Shown: positions 1 through 8,989, counted from the first letter of the stretch. The stretch is DNA of 64,000 nucleotides from Pedobacter cryoconitis (GCF_014207135.1 NZ_JACHCC010000014.1:62001-126000); one strand, 5' to 3'. Notes: a model not told the origin generated them from the letters alone. Program-made: numbers and translations.

Positions 1-1240
1 CGAAACCAAAGTTTTTCAATACTGCCGGAGTCAGTTCATAGGAGATCTGCCGGGTTTCCCTGATTGCCTGATCCAGTAACTGATTGACATTTTTGAATTC
101 ACCTTTCAGGTTATGAACCCTTTCTACACTTTCCAGGTTCAGCTTTATACCGTAAAGTAGCTGACAGACACTATCATGCAATGCCCTGCTGATATTGTTG
201 CGTTCTTTTTCCTGTGCAGTCAGGGTAGCAGAAAGAATTAACTTCTGTTGGTCATTCTTTAGAATTTCTGCTTCGTGCTCAAATTTTTTACGTTCAGTAA
301 TATCCATTAATATCCCGGCAAAATAGTTTGACTTGGACTCTTCCTGTACCTTGATTTCGTGCCCTTTTGCCGCAATATATTTAAACTGTCCAGTCTCATC
401 AGCCACCCTGAACTCCATATCAATATCTTTCAATCCATTGACTGCACTCATCAGCTGATGACGAACATGCTGCTGATCATCTGGATGGATCATTGAAATC
501 AATCCAACGATCGTACCTTTGAAAGCCCAGCTATTAATCCCCATAATCTTATAACTATGGCTGTCTAAAAAGACGGTATTTGATCCCCAGCTAATTTTCC
601 AGGTTCCGGTAGCTGATGCTCTCAATGTCATTTCCAACCTTTCTTTCGTCTCTTTGAGAATTTGCTGGGCATTCCTACTCTCAGTAATGTCAATGACAGT
701 GATGTAGTATTTAATATCAGTGGTGAACATACTCGAAACCCCTATACCTTCCATTCTGGTATATACAACTTTACCATTTAAAAACTTCAGCTTAATCTCA
801 GCAGATTGTTTACCATCACTATGCTGCATTCTATGCAAGAAATTATAGAAATCCTCCCATGACTTTGGAGCAATGAAACTTTGGAATCTCCTATTCATGA
901 TAGCCTGTTTAGAGATTTTAAGCAGATCAATCCCATTCTGATTGGCCTCTTCCACGATTCCAAGATAATCAAGAATGAAATATCCTACCGGAGCCAGATC
1001 ATAAAGTCCTACAAATTTGGCCCGCTCCTGATCAAGCGTTAAATAGGACGCCTTAAGTTCATCATTCTGCATCTGCAGTTCCATCTGATAGACCTGAAGT
1101 TCATTCAGAAGAACATTAATATCATCATCAGTCAGTTTTCGGGGTGAAGAGAAAATATCATTCTTATGCTTCAATTTCCCTGACAACCTACTAATCAACG
1201 ATGGATGACTTACTCTGGCTGAATTTTGACTTTTATCCAC
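1..1240 (-). CDS. PAS-domain sensor histidine kinase of the HisKA_3 type, cut by the left window edge
   Basis: The frame stays open to base 1, so the catalytic ATPase domain lies outside the window. From the N-terminus there is a short linker, a first PAS region containing LYDLAPVGYFILDYLG, a second PAS region with MIHPDDQQHV and the closing DITERKKFE, then a dimerisation/phosphoacceptor segment QEKERNNISRALHDSV and ISYELTPAVLKNFGF. The His codon is at about 176-178. This is the NarX/NreB type of kinase that works with LuxR-type response regulators. No membrane segment is visible, so it is probably cytoplasmic. No in-frame ATG exists before the first PAS; I chose the GTG at 1240, which follows an in-frame stop closely. 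The true start is uncertain. A CheB-like remnant lies just upstream on the same strand. Confidence 0.8.
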   Translation of the reverse strand, partial: MDKSQNSARVSHPSLISRLSGKLKHKNDIFSSPRKLTDDDINVLLNELQVYQMELQMQNDELKASYLTLDQERAKFVGLYDLAPVGYFILDYLGIVEEANQNGIDLLKISKQAIMNRRFQSFIAPKSWEDFYNFLHRMQHSDGKQSAEIKLKFLNGKVVYTRMEGIGVSSMFTTDIKYYITVIDITESRNAQQILKETKERLEMTLRASATGTWKISWGSNTVFLDSHSYKIMGINSWAFKGTIVGLISMIHPDDQQHVRHQLMSAVNGLKDIDMEFRVADETGQFKYIAAKGHEIKVQEESKSNYFAGILMDITERKKFEHEAEILKNDQQKLILSATLTAQEKERNNISRALHDSVCQLLYGIKLNLESVERVHNLKGEFKNVNQLLDQAIRETRQISYELTPAVLKNFGF

Positions 1241-1312
1241 TGTTTTGACTTCTAAAAATGATTAATAAGGCTGATAGTCTAATTGTATCGCAATGATTTA
1301 CCGGCTGAGTCT

Positions 1313-1429
1313 TCACAAAAAAAACTTTTGAAGTGCATGAAAAGATCCGGCCGAACCGACTACTCCTATGATTGGGAAAGAAGATTGTGCCTGCCTGGAT
1401 TCTTTTAATTTGTTTTGATCTTGTATCAT
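1313..1429 (-). pseudogene. CheB methylesterase N-terminal remnant (38 codons)
   Basis: An ATG-initiated frame of 38 codons contains FPIIGVVGSAGSFHALQKFF, which matches the start of the CheB methylesterase domain (usual form: P-V-I-G-I-G-A-S-A-G-G-x-x-A-x-x-x-F). It ends in TGA immediately after a run of eight A/T pairs at 1317-1324, and no further CheB sequence follows in any frame I read. In Bacteroidota, CheB is often fused to CheR, PAS and kinase domains, and the PAS kinase lies directly downstream on the same strand. I infer the remains of such a fusion, or of a neighbouring cheB, after deletion. The match is short, so the call is tentative. Confidence 0.45.
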
Positions 1430-1551
1430 TATTTTTTCAGAGATCTTATAAAGATAAAATTAACTTAGAAGTACTCAGTTACAAAAATATATTAAAAAGA
1501 TAAAATAATAGATCGCGTTTACTAATTATAATGTTGATTCAAATTACTATT

Positions 1552-2232
1552 TCAGGTAATGTTCAATTGCTGATCCACATATGCTCTCCTTCGAAAGTTA
1601 TGCAGATGCGCATTTTTACAGGCTACGACTGACTGCATTAAACGAAACATTGCCTTATAATTCTCATTCCAGGAAAATGCACTATTCCCCTGAACAACGG
1701 AATTGGGAAAAGAATGAATATTAGCATGCATTTTTTTCAGGTTTTCAGGTAATCTATATCCTTCTGTAAACACCAGGTCGGCTTTCTCCAACAGTTTTTT
1801 CTCCAGTATACTCATTTCTTGAGGCACATGCCTCAGCCCGGAAACTTCATCCATACAATCGTACACAGTCAGTTTAGGTTTATGTTTTTTCACAAATAAC
1901 TGGGCCAAAGGGTTATAATACCAGAATGTCCACTGACTGAGTTCTGCATCTCTTAAAAACTCATCGATCAACTCTGCCATACATCGGGTTACCTGATCTG
2001 AACTTAATCCGGGCATTAAATGCGGCACCACTTTCCAAAGCGTTTCTGAACGGGTACCAAAAGAAAAAAACGGTTTTTCTTTTGCGTCAAATACCGGATC
2101 TTCAACAAAATAAACATTGATATCGCTAGCAAAACGCAGAAGCAAATGCTGCGGTCTTTGTAATAAAAAATCCCAACGGAGATGTGAAAAACAAAGCAGG
2201 TTTTTTGGTGGCTGGTCTACAGATGATTTCAT
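1552..2232 (-). CDS. Glycosyltransferase family 1-like protein, apparently internally deleted
   Basis: The first 185 or so residues (CFSHLRWDFLLQRPQHLL, then VYDCMDEVSG and EKADLVFTEGYRL) match the N-terminal half of bacterial group 1 glycosyltransferases that begin with a 'SHLRWDFVYQRPQHL' motif. Such proteins usually run to about 370-420 residues with a C-terminal nucleotide-sugar binding half; this one has 226. After FPNSVVQGN the text jumps to SWNENYKAMFRLMQSV, which resembles the last helix of the same family. I infer an in-frame internal deletion of the donor-binding half, so the product is probably inactive. The tail after residue 205 is basic and not family-like. The neighbouring cheB remnant supports local decay. 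Confidence 0.6.
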   Translation of the reverse strand: MKSSVDQPPKNLLCFSHLRWDFLLQRPQHLLLRFASDINVYFVEDPVFDAKEKPFFSFGTRSETLWKVVPHLMPGLSSDQVTRCMAELIDEFLRDAELSQWTFWYYNPLAQLFVKKHKPKLTVYDCMDEVSGLRHVPQEMSILEKKLLEKADLVFTEGYRLPENLKKMHANIHSFPNSVVQGNSAFSWNENYKAMFRLMQSVVACKNAHLHNFRRRAYVDQQLNIT

Positions 2233-2536
2233 ATTGTTTAAGAGATGGCTAAATCAATATCAAATTTAAGATGATTTATAAATCTGACATCAGTATAAAC
2301 ACCTAAAAACAATGTGTTAAATACCTATTTTCAGAGTATAAATATTTAACAATAATTTTATTTCCCCGTTTTTAAAAAAACATAATCAACTGAATACAAA
2401 AGACTTAAACAACATACAAATAAAACTCAATAAACCACTTATTTCCTGTTATAAAGCCCCCGGTTAATGAAAAAAACCAGCTGAAACCGATTTTCTTATC
2501 ATACATCAATACAACCCAAATTAAATTATACCATAT
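2233..2536. other. AT-rich divergent intergenic region
   Basis: About 300 bases between the divergent glycosyltransferase-like gene and the YceI gene. It is strongly AT-rich with homopolymer A and T runs and holds no open frame with a recognisable product. It must contain the promoters of both flanking genes. A TATTTG hexamer close to the YceI start resembles the 3' part of the Bacteroidota -7 element, but the match is not good enough to place a promoter. Confidence 0.4.
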
Positions 2537-2560
2537 TTGTCGTATAAAAAAATTAAAGAC

Positions 2561-3139
2561 ATGAAAAAACTACTCGTATTATTATTTGCAGCCTCAGCTG
2601 CACTATTTGCTTTTAAGCCTGCGGCAAATACATGGAATGCTGATAAAGCACATTCAAAATTAGGATTTGTGGTAACGCATTTAATGATTAATGATGTTGA
2701 AGGTTCATTTAAGAACTTTGAATCTACAATATCTGCTTCAAAAGATGATTTCTCTGATGCTGTTATTACTTTAAGTGCAGATGTAAATTCTGTAAATACT
2801 GAAGATGAAAAAAGAGATGCTCATTTAAAAAGTGCCGATTTCTTTGATGCCGAGAAATTCCCTAAATTAACTTTCAAAAGTACTTCGGTAAAAAAAGTAT
2901 CTGCTAACAAATATAAAGTAAGCGGTTTATTATCATTACACGGCGTGACTAAATCAGTTACTTTGGACGCTACTTTAAGAGGTTTAACGACTAACCCAAT
3001 GTCTAAAAAAGCTACTGCAGGTTTCAAAGTATCAGGAACAGTCAAAAGAGCTGATTTCGCCTTAGGTTCGAAATATCCAAATGCAATGTTAAGTGACGAA
3101 GTTACACTTAATGCAAATACAGAATTCGTTAAAAACTAA
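2561..3139 (+). CDS. YceI-family periplasmic lipid-binding protein
   Basis: A signal peptide (MKKLLVLLFAASAALFAF) is followed by a full YceI lipocalin-like domain: the opening WNADKAHSKLGFVVTHLMI, the central TEDEKRDAHLKSADFFDAEK, and LHGVTKSVTLDA near the end. YceI proteins are periplasmic beta-barrels that bind isoprenoid or amide lipids; their physiological role varies. I use the ATG at 2561 because the signal peptide begins there; an in-frame TTG eight codons upstream adds a charged stretch without family support. Length (192 residues) is normal. The gene stands alone and is followed by a strong terminator. Confidence 0.9.
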   Translation: MKKLLVLLFAASAALFAFKPAANTWNADKAHSKLGFVVTHLMINDVEGSFKNFESTISASKDDFSDAVITLSADVNSVNTEDEKRDAHLKSADFFDAEKFPKLTFKSTSVKKVSANKYKVSGLLSLHGVTKSVTLDATLRGLTTNPMSKKATAGFKVSGTVKRADFALGSKYPNAMLSDEVTLNANTEFVKN

Positions 3140-3144
3140 TTCAC

Positions 3145-3204
3145 ACAGTTATAAACAAAAAGAGAGGGCAACTTACGTTGCCCTCTCTTTTTGTTTATAA
3201 CTGT
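3145..3204. terminator. Long perfect inverted repeat, bidirectional terminator
   Basis: Two 28-base arms (3145-3172 and 3177-3204) are exact reverse complements around the loop TTAC. The GC core GAGGGCAAC is flanked by A-rich and T-rich arms, so RNA from either strand ends in a U-tract. It begins six bases after the YceI stop codon and is best explained as that gene's terminator. Confidence 0.9.
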
Positions 3205-3303
3205 TCACTAAAGCGACCAGAGCCAGCATCCTGCTTAACCCGGATTCAGGGATTGACCTCACAGGTAAATAGTTCAGCTTTCATTCATATTTTCTTCAGT
3301 TCC

Positions 3304-3356
3304 ATTCGAAGCTTCTTCGAACGATCTTCGAACAAAGTCCGAACGAAGTCCGAACC
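3304..3356. repeat. Five degenerate 11-bp tandem repeats (TTCGAAC/TCCGAAC)
   Basis: TTCGAA or TCCGAAC units begin at 3305, 3316, 3327, 3338 and 3349, exactly 11 bases apart, with spacers GCTT-, GATC-, AAAG-, GAAG- and CAAA-like. The consensus is roughly TTCGAACnAAG. The block sits between two convergent genes and their terminators, with no coding signal. Its function is unknown; the one-turn spacing would put each unit on the same face of the helix. Confidence 0.75.
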
Positions 3357-3417
3357 AAAGTGCATCCAAACCCAACTCTTATACTTAACCCACTTCATTT
3401 CTGTCACCAATAAAAAA

Positions 3418-3440
3418 GAGGTGCCCCACCAGGACACCTC
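3418..3440 (-). terminator. Terminator of the M13 peptidase gene
   Basis: GAGGTGCCC (3418-3426) pairs with GGACACCTC (3432-3440) with one mismatch around a short loop. On the minus strand the stem is followed by a T-run (A-run at 3412-3417 on the plus strand). It lies 28 bases past the stop codon of the peptidase gene. Confidence 0.75.
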
Positions 3441-3468
3441 TCATTTATTTAATTCTAAAAAACTCGTT

Positions 3469-5511
3469 TTACCAGATTTTCACACGTTGAGAAGGCGCAA
3501 GGTATAATGAATCTCCAGGCTTTACATTAAATGCAGTATAAAACTCAGGAATATTCCTTACCACCCCATTTACGCGGAATTTAGCAGGAGAATGAGGATC
3601 AGTATTTACTTGTTTTCTCAGGTTCTGTTCTCTTGATTTATTTAACCAAACCTGTCCCCAGCCAATAAATATTCGCTGATCACCATTAAAACCATCCAGA
3701 ACAGGTGCCGTTTTACCATTCAGACTGGCATGATAAGCTTTTAACGCGATAGATAACCCACCAAGATCTCCGATATTCTCTCCAAGCGTAAATTCTCCGT
3801 TCACATTCAAATCACTTAATACCTTAAAGCTACTGTATTGAGCAACTAATGCATTAGTCCGTTTTTTAAACTCTTCCTTGTCGGTTTTAGTCCACCAGTC
3901 ACGCATCACACCATCACCATCAAAGGTACTGCCCTGATCATCAAACCCATGACCTATCTCATGGCCGATCACTGCACCTATACTGCCATAATTTACAGCA
4001 TCATCCGCTTTCATATCAAAAAATGGCGGCTGCAGAATAGCAGCAGGAAACACGATTTCATTTAATGGTGGATTGTAATAAGCGTTTACAGTTTGCGGAG
4101 TCATCCCCCACTCTGTTCTGTCTACAGGGGTTCCCAGCTTCTTCATCATCCTGTTGTATTCAAAAGCTGTTGAACGCTTCAGGTTCCCGTAAAGATCATT
4201 TTTAACAATCCTTAACGCTGAATAATCTCTCCATTTATCAGGATAACCAATCTTTGGGGTGAATTTGCTGATTTTTTTCAGGGCCTCTATCTTCGTTTCC
4301 GGGCTCATCCAGTCCAATTCCTTGATACTTGATTCATAAGCTTTAAGCAGATTTCCAACTAATACCATCATACGGGCTTTAGCCTCTGGCGAAAAGTGTT
4401 TTTCTACATATAATTTCCCTACCATTTCACCCAATGCGGTATTAACCACCACAACTGCTCTGCGCCATTGCGGACGCTGTTTAGGAGCACCACTTAAAAT
4501 GGTACCATTGAAATTAAAGTTTTCCTCATCCAGAGTTGTATTCAGTGCTTCGGCAGCACCGTTAATCACGCTCCATTTTAAATAAGTTTTCCAGGTATCC
4601 AGAGGTGTATCTTTAATAATATCATTCAGTGCTTTAGTGTAATTTACCTGAGCGACAACAATACTATCCGCATTTTTCACCCCTGCCTCATTCAGCATTC
4701 CCTGCCAGTCAAAATCAGGCATTAAAGTATTCAGTTTGCTAACAGCATATTTATTATAAAGACCGGCCATGTTCCTGGTCTCTTCTTTTTTCATCTGTTT
4801 AGAAGCTAATAATGTTTCTAAAGCCATTATTTCAGCAGCTTTTGGTTTTGCGGAGGTTATTCCCGCCAGCGTCAGCATCTTTTCAATATGCGCTACATAC
4901 TTAGCTCTGATTTCAATGGACTTTGCATCATTTGTGAAATAATATTCTCTGTCCGGCAGTCCTAATCCGCCTTGCCAGGTCAATAACATATAATGTTTAG
5001 GATCCTTAAAATCTTCAGTAACCGCAACACTGAAAGGTACAGTATTCCCAATCTTACTGGCGTAAGCAAAATAAGAAGCCAGTTCTTTCTGATCTTTAAT
5101 CGCATCAATCTTTTTCAGGTCCGCTGCTATTGGTTTAATCCCGATAGCATCTCTTATAGTAGTATTCATATAAGAACCGTATAAATCACCTATTTTCTGC
5201 TCTTCAGAACCATCGGCAAATTTTCCAGAAGCTGCCTTTTCGATGATTTCCTTAACATCCGCCTGCGCTTTGTCATTGACCAGAGAACCAACACCTATAG
5301 AGGGTTTATCCGCAGGAATCTCAGTTTTTTTAATCCAGCTTCCATTTACATATTCCATGAAATTATTTCCAGGAAGGACTTGTTTATCCATATTTTCGAG
5401 GATAATACCTGATTTTGGATCATCGGTCGAATGAATAGGGTGAAATGCCGCCAGAATCAGCAAGGAACCCGCTATAAGTGGTGCCCCCAAAGAGAGTTTT
5501 AAATTCTTCAT
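3469..5511 (-). CDS. M13-family zinc endopeptidase (PepO/neprilysin-like), exported
   Basis: A 680-residue protein with an N-terminal signal sequence (residues 1-28, LIAGSLLILAAF core), then the M13 N-domain and the C-terminal catalytic domain. The zinc motif HEIGH is at residues 517-521, followed by GFDDQGSTFD; the third ligand Glu is at about 578 in GENIGDLGG. NAYYNP, the substrate-backbone motif, and the typical C-terminal Trp are present. M13 enzymes cleave short peptides (usually under about 40 residues), here probably in the periplasm or on the surface. All catalytic residues are intact and length is normal. It is monocistronic, bounded by its own terminator and a divergent gene. Confidence 0.95.
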   Translation of the reverse strand: MKNLKLSLGAPLIAGSLLILAAFHPIHSTDDPKSGIILENMDKQVLPGNNFMEYVNGSWIKKTEIPADKPSIGVGSLVNDKAQADVKEIIEKAASGKFADGSEEQKIGDLYGSYMNTTIRDAIGIKPIAADLKKIDAIKDQKELASYFAYASKIGNTVPFSVAVTEDFKDPKHYMLLTWQGGLGLPDREYYFTNDAKSIEIRAKYVAHIEKMLTLAGITSAKPKAAEIMALETLLASKQMKKEETRNMAGLYNKYAVSKLNTLMPDFDWQGMLNEAGVKNADSIVVAQVNYTKALNDIIKDTPLDTWKTYLKWSVINGAAEALNTTLDEENFNFNGTILSGAPKQRPQWRRAVVVVNTALGEMVGKLYVEKHFSPEAKARMMVLVGNLLKAYESSIKELDWMSPETKIEALKKISKFTPKIGYPDKWRDYSALRIVKNDLYGNLKRSTAFEYNRMMKKLGTPVDRTEWGMTPQTVNAYYNPPLNEIVFPAAILQPPFFDMKADDAVNYGSIGAVIGHEIGHGFDDQGSTFDGDGVMRDWWTKTDKEEFKKRTNALVAQYSSFKVLSDLNVNGEFTLGENIGDLGGLSIALKAYHASLNGKTAPVLDGFNGDQRIFIGWGQVWLNKSREQNLRKQVNTDPHSPAKFRVNGVVRNIPEFYTAFNVKPGDSLYLAPSQRVKIW

Positions 5512-5648
5512 AAGTATTCGTTTTACTCAAATCTACTAAAATTGCATGTAATTATAATTCTGCACGCGAATCCGGTCTCTGGTTTTATTAATGCTTAAGA
5601 TTCAGTTTTATTTCAATAAATTGCGCCCTGTTGAATAGAAGATTATAG

Positions 5649-6926
5649 ATGACAAGGATTGATAAAGACACACCAATAGCAGTTATTGGACTGGGTTATG
5701 TTGGTTTACCGCTGGCCGTAGCTTTTGCCAGGCATTACAAAGTGACAGGCTTTGATACTAAACATAAACGCATCACAGAACTGAATAAAGGACACGATAA
5801 TACACTGGAAATCAAAGAAGACCATCTCCAAGAAGTCCGGTCAAACTTATTATTCAGCAGCGACAGCAATGACTTGCAGCATGCGCGTATTTATATCATC
5901 ACAGTACCTACTCCTATAGATAAATTTAACCACCCTGATCTTTCCGCTTTATATAAAGCGAGTGAGACAGTTGGTCAATTCTTAAAACAGGGAGATATTG
6001 TAATCTATGAATCTACTGTCTACCCTGGTGTCACCGAGGATGAATGCGCCCCTGTACTTGAAAGAGCTTCAGGATTAAAATTCAATGTGGATTTTTATTG
6101 CGGTTATTCTCCGGAACGGATTAATCCGGGAGATAAGGAACATACGCTGACAAAGATTTTAAAAATCACTTCTGGCTCAACACCGGAAACCGCCAACCGG
6201 GTAGATGAATTATACCAGACTATCATTACAGCAGGTACTTACAGGGCTTCAAGCATCAAGGTAGCTGAAGCGGCCAAAGTCATAGAAAATGCGCAAAGAG
6301 ATATTAATATTGCCTTTGTCAATGAACTGGCAAAAATATTTAACCTGATAGGTCTGAATACCCTTGACATACTGGAGGCTGCAGGAACAAAATGGAATTT
6401 CTTAAATTTCAAACCTGGCCTGGTTGGAGGACACTGCATAGGTGTCGACCCCTATTATCTTGCTCAAAAGGCACAGGAGGCAGGTTATCATCCTGAAATC
6501 ATTCTTGCCGGACGACGACTAAATGATGGGATGGGACAATATATTGCGGATGAGGTCATCAAGTTGATGGTCCGTAAGAAAATTCAGGTCACAGGCAGTG
6601 AAGTGTTGATCCTGGGCTTCACTTTTAAAGAAAATTGTCCCGATGTACGTAATACAAGGGTGATTGATATTGTTACCCGTTTAAAAGAATATCATATCAA
6701 TGTGTGTATCCTTGATCCATGGGCCGATCCCAAACATGTTTTTCAGGAATATGGAATCACCTGTCAGAATGAGCACATCGCGGATCGTCAGTTTGATGCG
6801 ATTATCGGTGCTGTTGCGCATCAGGAGTTTGAGACAATTGATGTACAGCAATTGTGTAAAGAAAATACTGTAGTATATGATATAAAAGGCATGTTGCCAG
6901 CAGAACTTACTCATGGAAGACTCTAA
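5649..6926 (+). CDS. tviB: TviB-type UDP-N-acetylglucosamine 6-dehydrogenase
   Basis: Nucleotide-sugar dehydrogenase of 425 residues: N-terminal NAD-binding Rossmann motif GLGYVGLPLA, TVPTPID, the ESTVYPGVTED segment, YSPERINPGD, and the catalytic Cys in GGHCIGVDPYYL; a C-terminal UDP-binding domain with TFKENCPDVRNT follows. In the TviB/WbpO group the enzyme oxidises UDP-GlcNAc (or UDP-GalNAc) twice at C6 to the uronic acid. The overlapping next gene is a TviC-type 4-epimerase, so the pair would give UDP-GalNAcA for a polysaccharide or O-antigen. WecC-type UDP-ManNAc dehydrogenase is the main alternative; the neighbour argues for TviB. Confidence 0.85.
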   Translation: MTRIDKDTPIAVIGLGYVGLPLAVAFARHYKVTGFDTKHKRITELNKGHDNTLEIKEDHLQEVRSNLLFSSDSNDLQHARIYIITVPTPIDKFNHPDLSALYKASETVGQFLKQGDIVIYESTVYPGVTEDECAPVLERASGLKFNVDFYCGYSPERINPGDKEHTLTKILKITSGSTPETANRVDELYQTIITAGTYRASSIKVAEAAKVIENAQRDINIAFVNELAKIFNLIGLNTLDILEAAGTKWNFLNFKPGLVGGHCIGVDPYYLAQKAQEAGYHPEIILAGRRLNDGMGQYIADEVIKLMVRKKIQVTGSEVLILGFTFKENCPDVRNTRVIDIVTRLKEYHINVCILDPWADPKHVFQEYGITCQNEHIADRQFDAIIGAVAHQEFETIDVQQLCKENTVVYDIKGMLPAELTHGRL

Positions 6927-7917
6927 AAATCAATTATACCTCAACCCTTACCACAATCAGGACCTGGGTGATTTATCCTTTCTGATTACTGGCGGAGCTG
7001 GCTTTATCGGTTCTAACCTGGTTAATTATTTACTCCGGTATGGTGCAGGTAAAGTACGGGTGCTGGACAATCTATCGACCGGATTTATGAAAAACCTGGA
7101 AGAATTTGAATCTCATCCGGCATTTGAGTTTATATTGGGAGACATCCGTGATCCGGAAATATGCAGACAGGCTTGCCAGGGAATAGATTATGTATCCCAC
7201 CAGGCGGCCTTAGGTTCTGTACCACGATCTATTCAAGACCCACTGACCACAAATCAGGTAAATGTAGAAGGCTTCTTAAATATGCTGATCGCTGTTAAAG
7301 ATCAACAGGTAAAACGCCTGGTTTATGCGGCTTCTTCTTCAACTTATGGAGACAGCAAGGAATTACCTAAAATAGAAAATCGTATTGGCGCACCTCTTTC
7401 GCCCTATGCTGTCACCAAACTGGTGAATGAATTGTATGCAGATGTTTTCAGAAAGACCTATGGAACAGATAGCATCGGTCTGAGATATTTTAATGTTTTC
7501 GGTCCTAATCAGAATCCCGAAGGAGCATATGCAGCTGTCATACCTTTGTTCATCCGTGCAATATTAAATGGTAATCCTCCGCTCATCAATGGAGATGGCA
7601 GCCAGACCCGCGATTTTACATTTATTGAAAATGTCGTTCAGGCAAATATCAAAGCGCTGTTATTTCCTGAAGACCTGCCTCATCAAATCTATAATATAGC
7701 TTGTAATGAGCGTATTTCCTTAAACCAATTGTGGGCACAGTTGAAAGAGCTCAGCGGAACAGACCCCGGACAAACTTATGGACCATCCAGGGCCGGAGAT
7801 ATACATGATTCACTTGCTGATATCAGCAGAGTCAGACAAGATTTAGGTTATGAGCCTTTATACGATGTAAAAAAAGGTTTAGCATACACACTGAACTGGT
7901 CGAAGGATAAGCCATAG
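6913..7917 (+). CDS. tviC: TviC/WbpP-type UDP-GlcNAc(A) C4-epimerase
   Basis: Extended short-chain dehydrogenase of 334 residues. NAD motif GGAGFIGSNL is near residue 27; the catalytic SSSTYGD and the Tyr/Lys pair in SPYAVTK are present. HQAALGSVPRSIQDP and RYFNVFGPNQNPEGAYAAV are diagnostic for the WbpP/WbgU/TviC group, which interconverts UDP-GlcNAc(A) and UDP-GalNAc(A). The start overlaps the end of the dehydrogenase gene by 14 bases, indicating translational coupling. No glycosyltransferases or export genes accompany the pair here, so the sugar must feed a pathway encoded elsewhere. Confidence 0.88.
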   Translation: MEDSKNQLYLNPYHNQDLGDLSFLITGGAGFIGSNLVNYLLRYGAGKVRVLDNLSTGFMKNLEEFESHPAFEFILGDIRDPEICRQACQGIDYVSHQAALGSVPRSIQDPLTTNQVNVEGFLNMLIAVKDQQVKRLVYAASSSTYGDSKELPKIENRIGAPLSPYAVTKLVNELYADVFRKTYGTDSIGLRYFNVFGPNQNPEGAYAAVIPLFIRAILNGNPPLINGDGSQTRDFTFIENVVQANIKALLFPEDLPHQIYNIACNERISLNQLWAQLKELSGTDPGQTYGPSRAGDIHDSLADISRVRQDLGYEPLYDVKKGLAYTLNWSKDKP

Positions 7918-7918
7918 A

Positions 7919-8650
7919 TTATTCAGTAAATTTTTCTGAGTATTGCTTTGTGATCATCTTTTCAATAGATCTCCAGTAAAACCTGTTCATCATATCCTCC
8001 ACTCTCGGCATGATCTCCTGAAATTCATATCCCTGGATAATGTGATTTCCTTTGGCAAACAGTCTGAATAATAACTTTTGTTTTCTTTCATTCAACTTTC
8101 TGACCTTAACATCTGGAATTGCCCCACTATGTAAAGCATAGTTTTCAGCCAGATTAGCGGTAATTAAACCCGAAACGGGGTCTTTATACAATAGGATTTC
8201 TCTTGAACTGCTGATAGCAGAAAAACAGAAACGGCTATATAAATCTGGTGCCGATCTACCTTTATACCTCTTTAAAAATCTGTTCAGGTCTATGTTCAGT
8301 TCGAAATCACCAGCAGGAAACTTCATCACAAACTCCTCCTGAAAACGGACATAAAAATTCTCAGCCAGCCTTTCGGTCGGAAAAACTGCCAGACAAACTG
8401 ATAATGCTGTGATAAAAGAACCATTCTGTGCTGATTTACCCCAGTCAAACTTACATTCATAAAATGGCCGGAGTATAAAACCCATTTCGGGTAGAATTTC
8501 TACTTCATTTACCCATATCCTCCGGTTAACCCTATTTTTTGTGGTTTGATCTTTATTGGTAGTCACTGTTCCTTTAACCTTGATTTTGGTTTCCTGCAAT
8601 ACCGGTTCCCATTTCCCGGCTTTTGTATTTAATAGCTTATTTACCATCAT
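7919..8650 (-). CDS. Hypothetical protein
   Basis: A 243-residue soluble protein with no signal peptide or membrane segment. I do not recognise the family. It is rich in Lys, Arg and aromatic residues (RPFYECKFDWG, RFLKRYKGRSAPDLYSRF) and ends with a charged helix-like region. Two consecutive ATG codons (8650 and 8647) are possible starts. Its stop lies one base beyond the epimerase stop on the opposite strand, so the genes are convergent and unlikely to be functionally linked. The open frame is long and compositionally normal, hence probably real. Confidence 0.65.
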   Translation of the reverse strand: MMVNKLLNTKAGKWEPVLQETKIKVKGTVTTNKDQTTKNRVNRRIWVNEVEILPEMGFILRPFYECKFDWGKSAQNGSFITALSVCLAVFPTERLAENFYVRFQEEFVMKFPAGDFELNIDLNRFLKRYKGRSAPDLYSRFCFSAISSSREILLYKDPVSGLITANLAENYALHSGAIPDVKVRKLNERKQKLLFRLFAKGNHIIQGYEFQEIMPRVEDMMNRFYWRSIEKMITKQYSEKFTE

Positions 8651-8989
8651 ATTGTTTTTATGCTAATAGACAAGATGAAAGAGAGGTATGGCGACCGGTA
8701 TCAAGTATTTATCAAGGCCAGGATAACCAGCCGCACATACCAATTTCTCTTTTGGTGATTTGAATAGTCATAAAGCCATGGGAACAGGTAGATCAGACCT
8801 TCAAAAGAATAGGGCCGGCTACTTGCCCGTCTACTGTAACAGAGGTTCTGGTAAACCCTAATATTTTTCGCAAAATATACCCTACAATAAACTTAAGCAA
8901 GCAACCGACCCTATATTTATAGAGTCTAGCTGCCTGACTTATCTCGTAGGGTGTTGAAATTTACCAGATTTCTGTTACGAGGCTCGTCA

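Noticed and set aside
3178..3507. A 109-codon plus-strand frame across the terminators and 11-bp repeats
   Set aside because: It runs through the 28-base palindrome and into the reverse complement of the M13 peptidase 3' end; composition is that of non-coding and antisense sequence.
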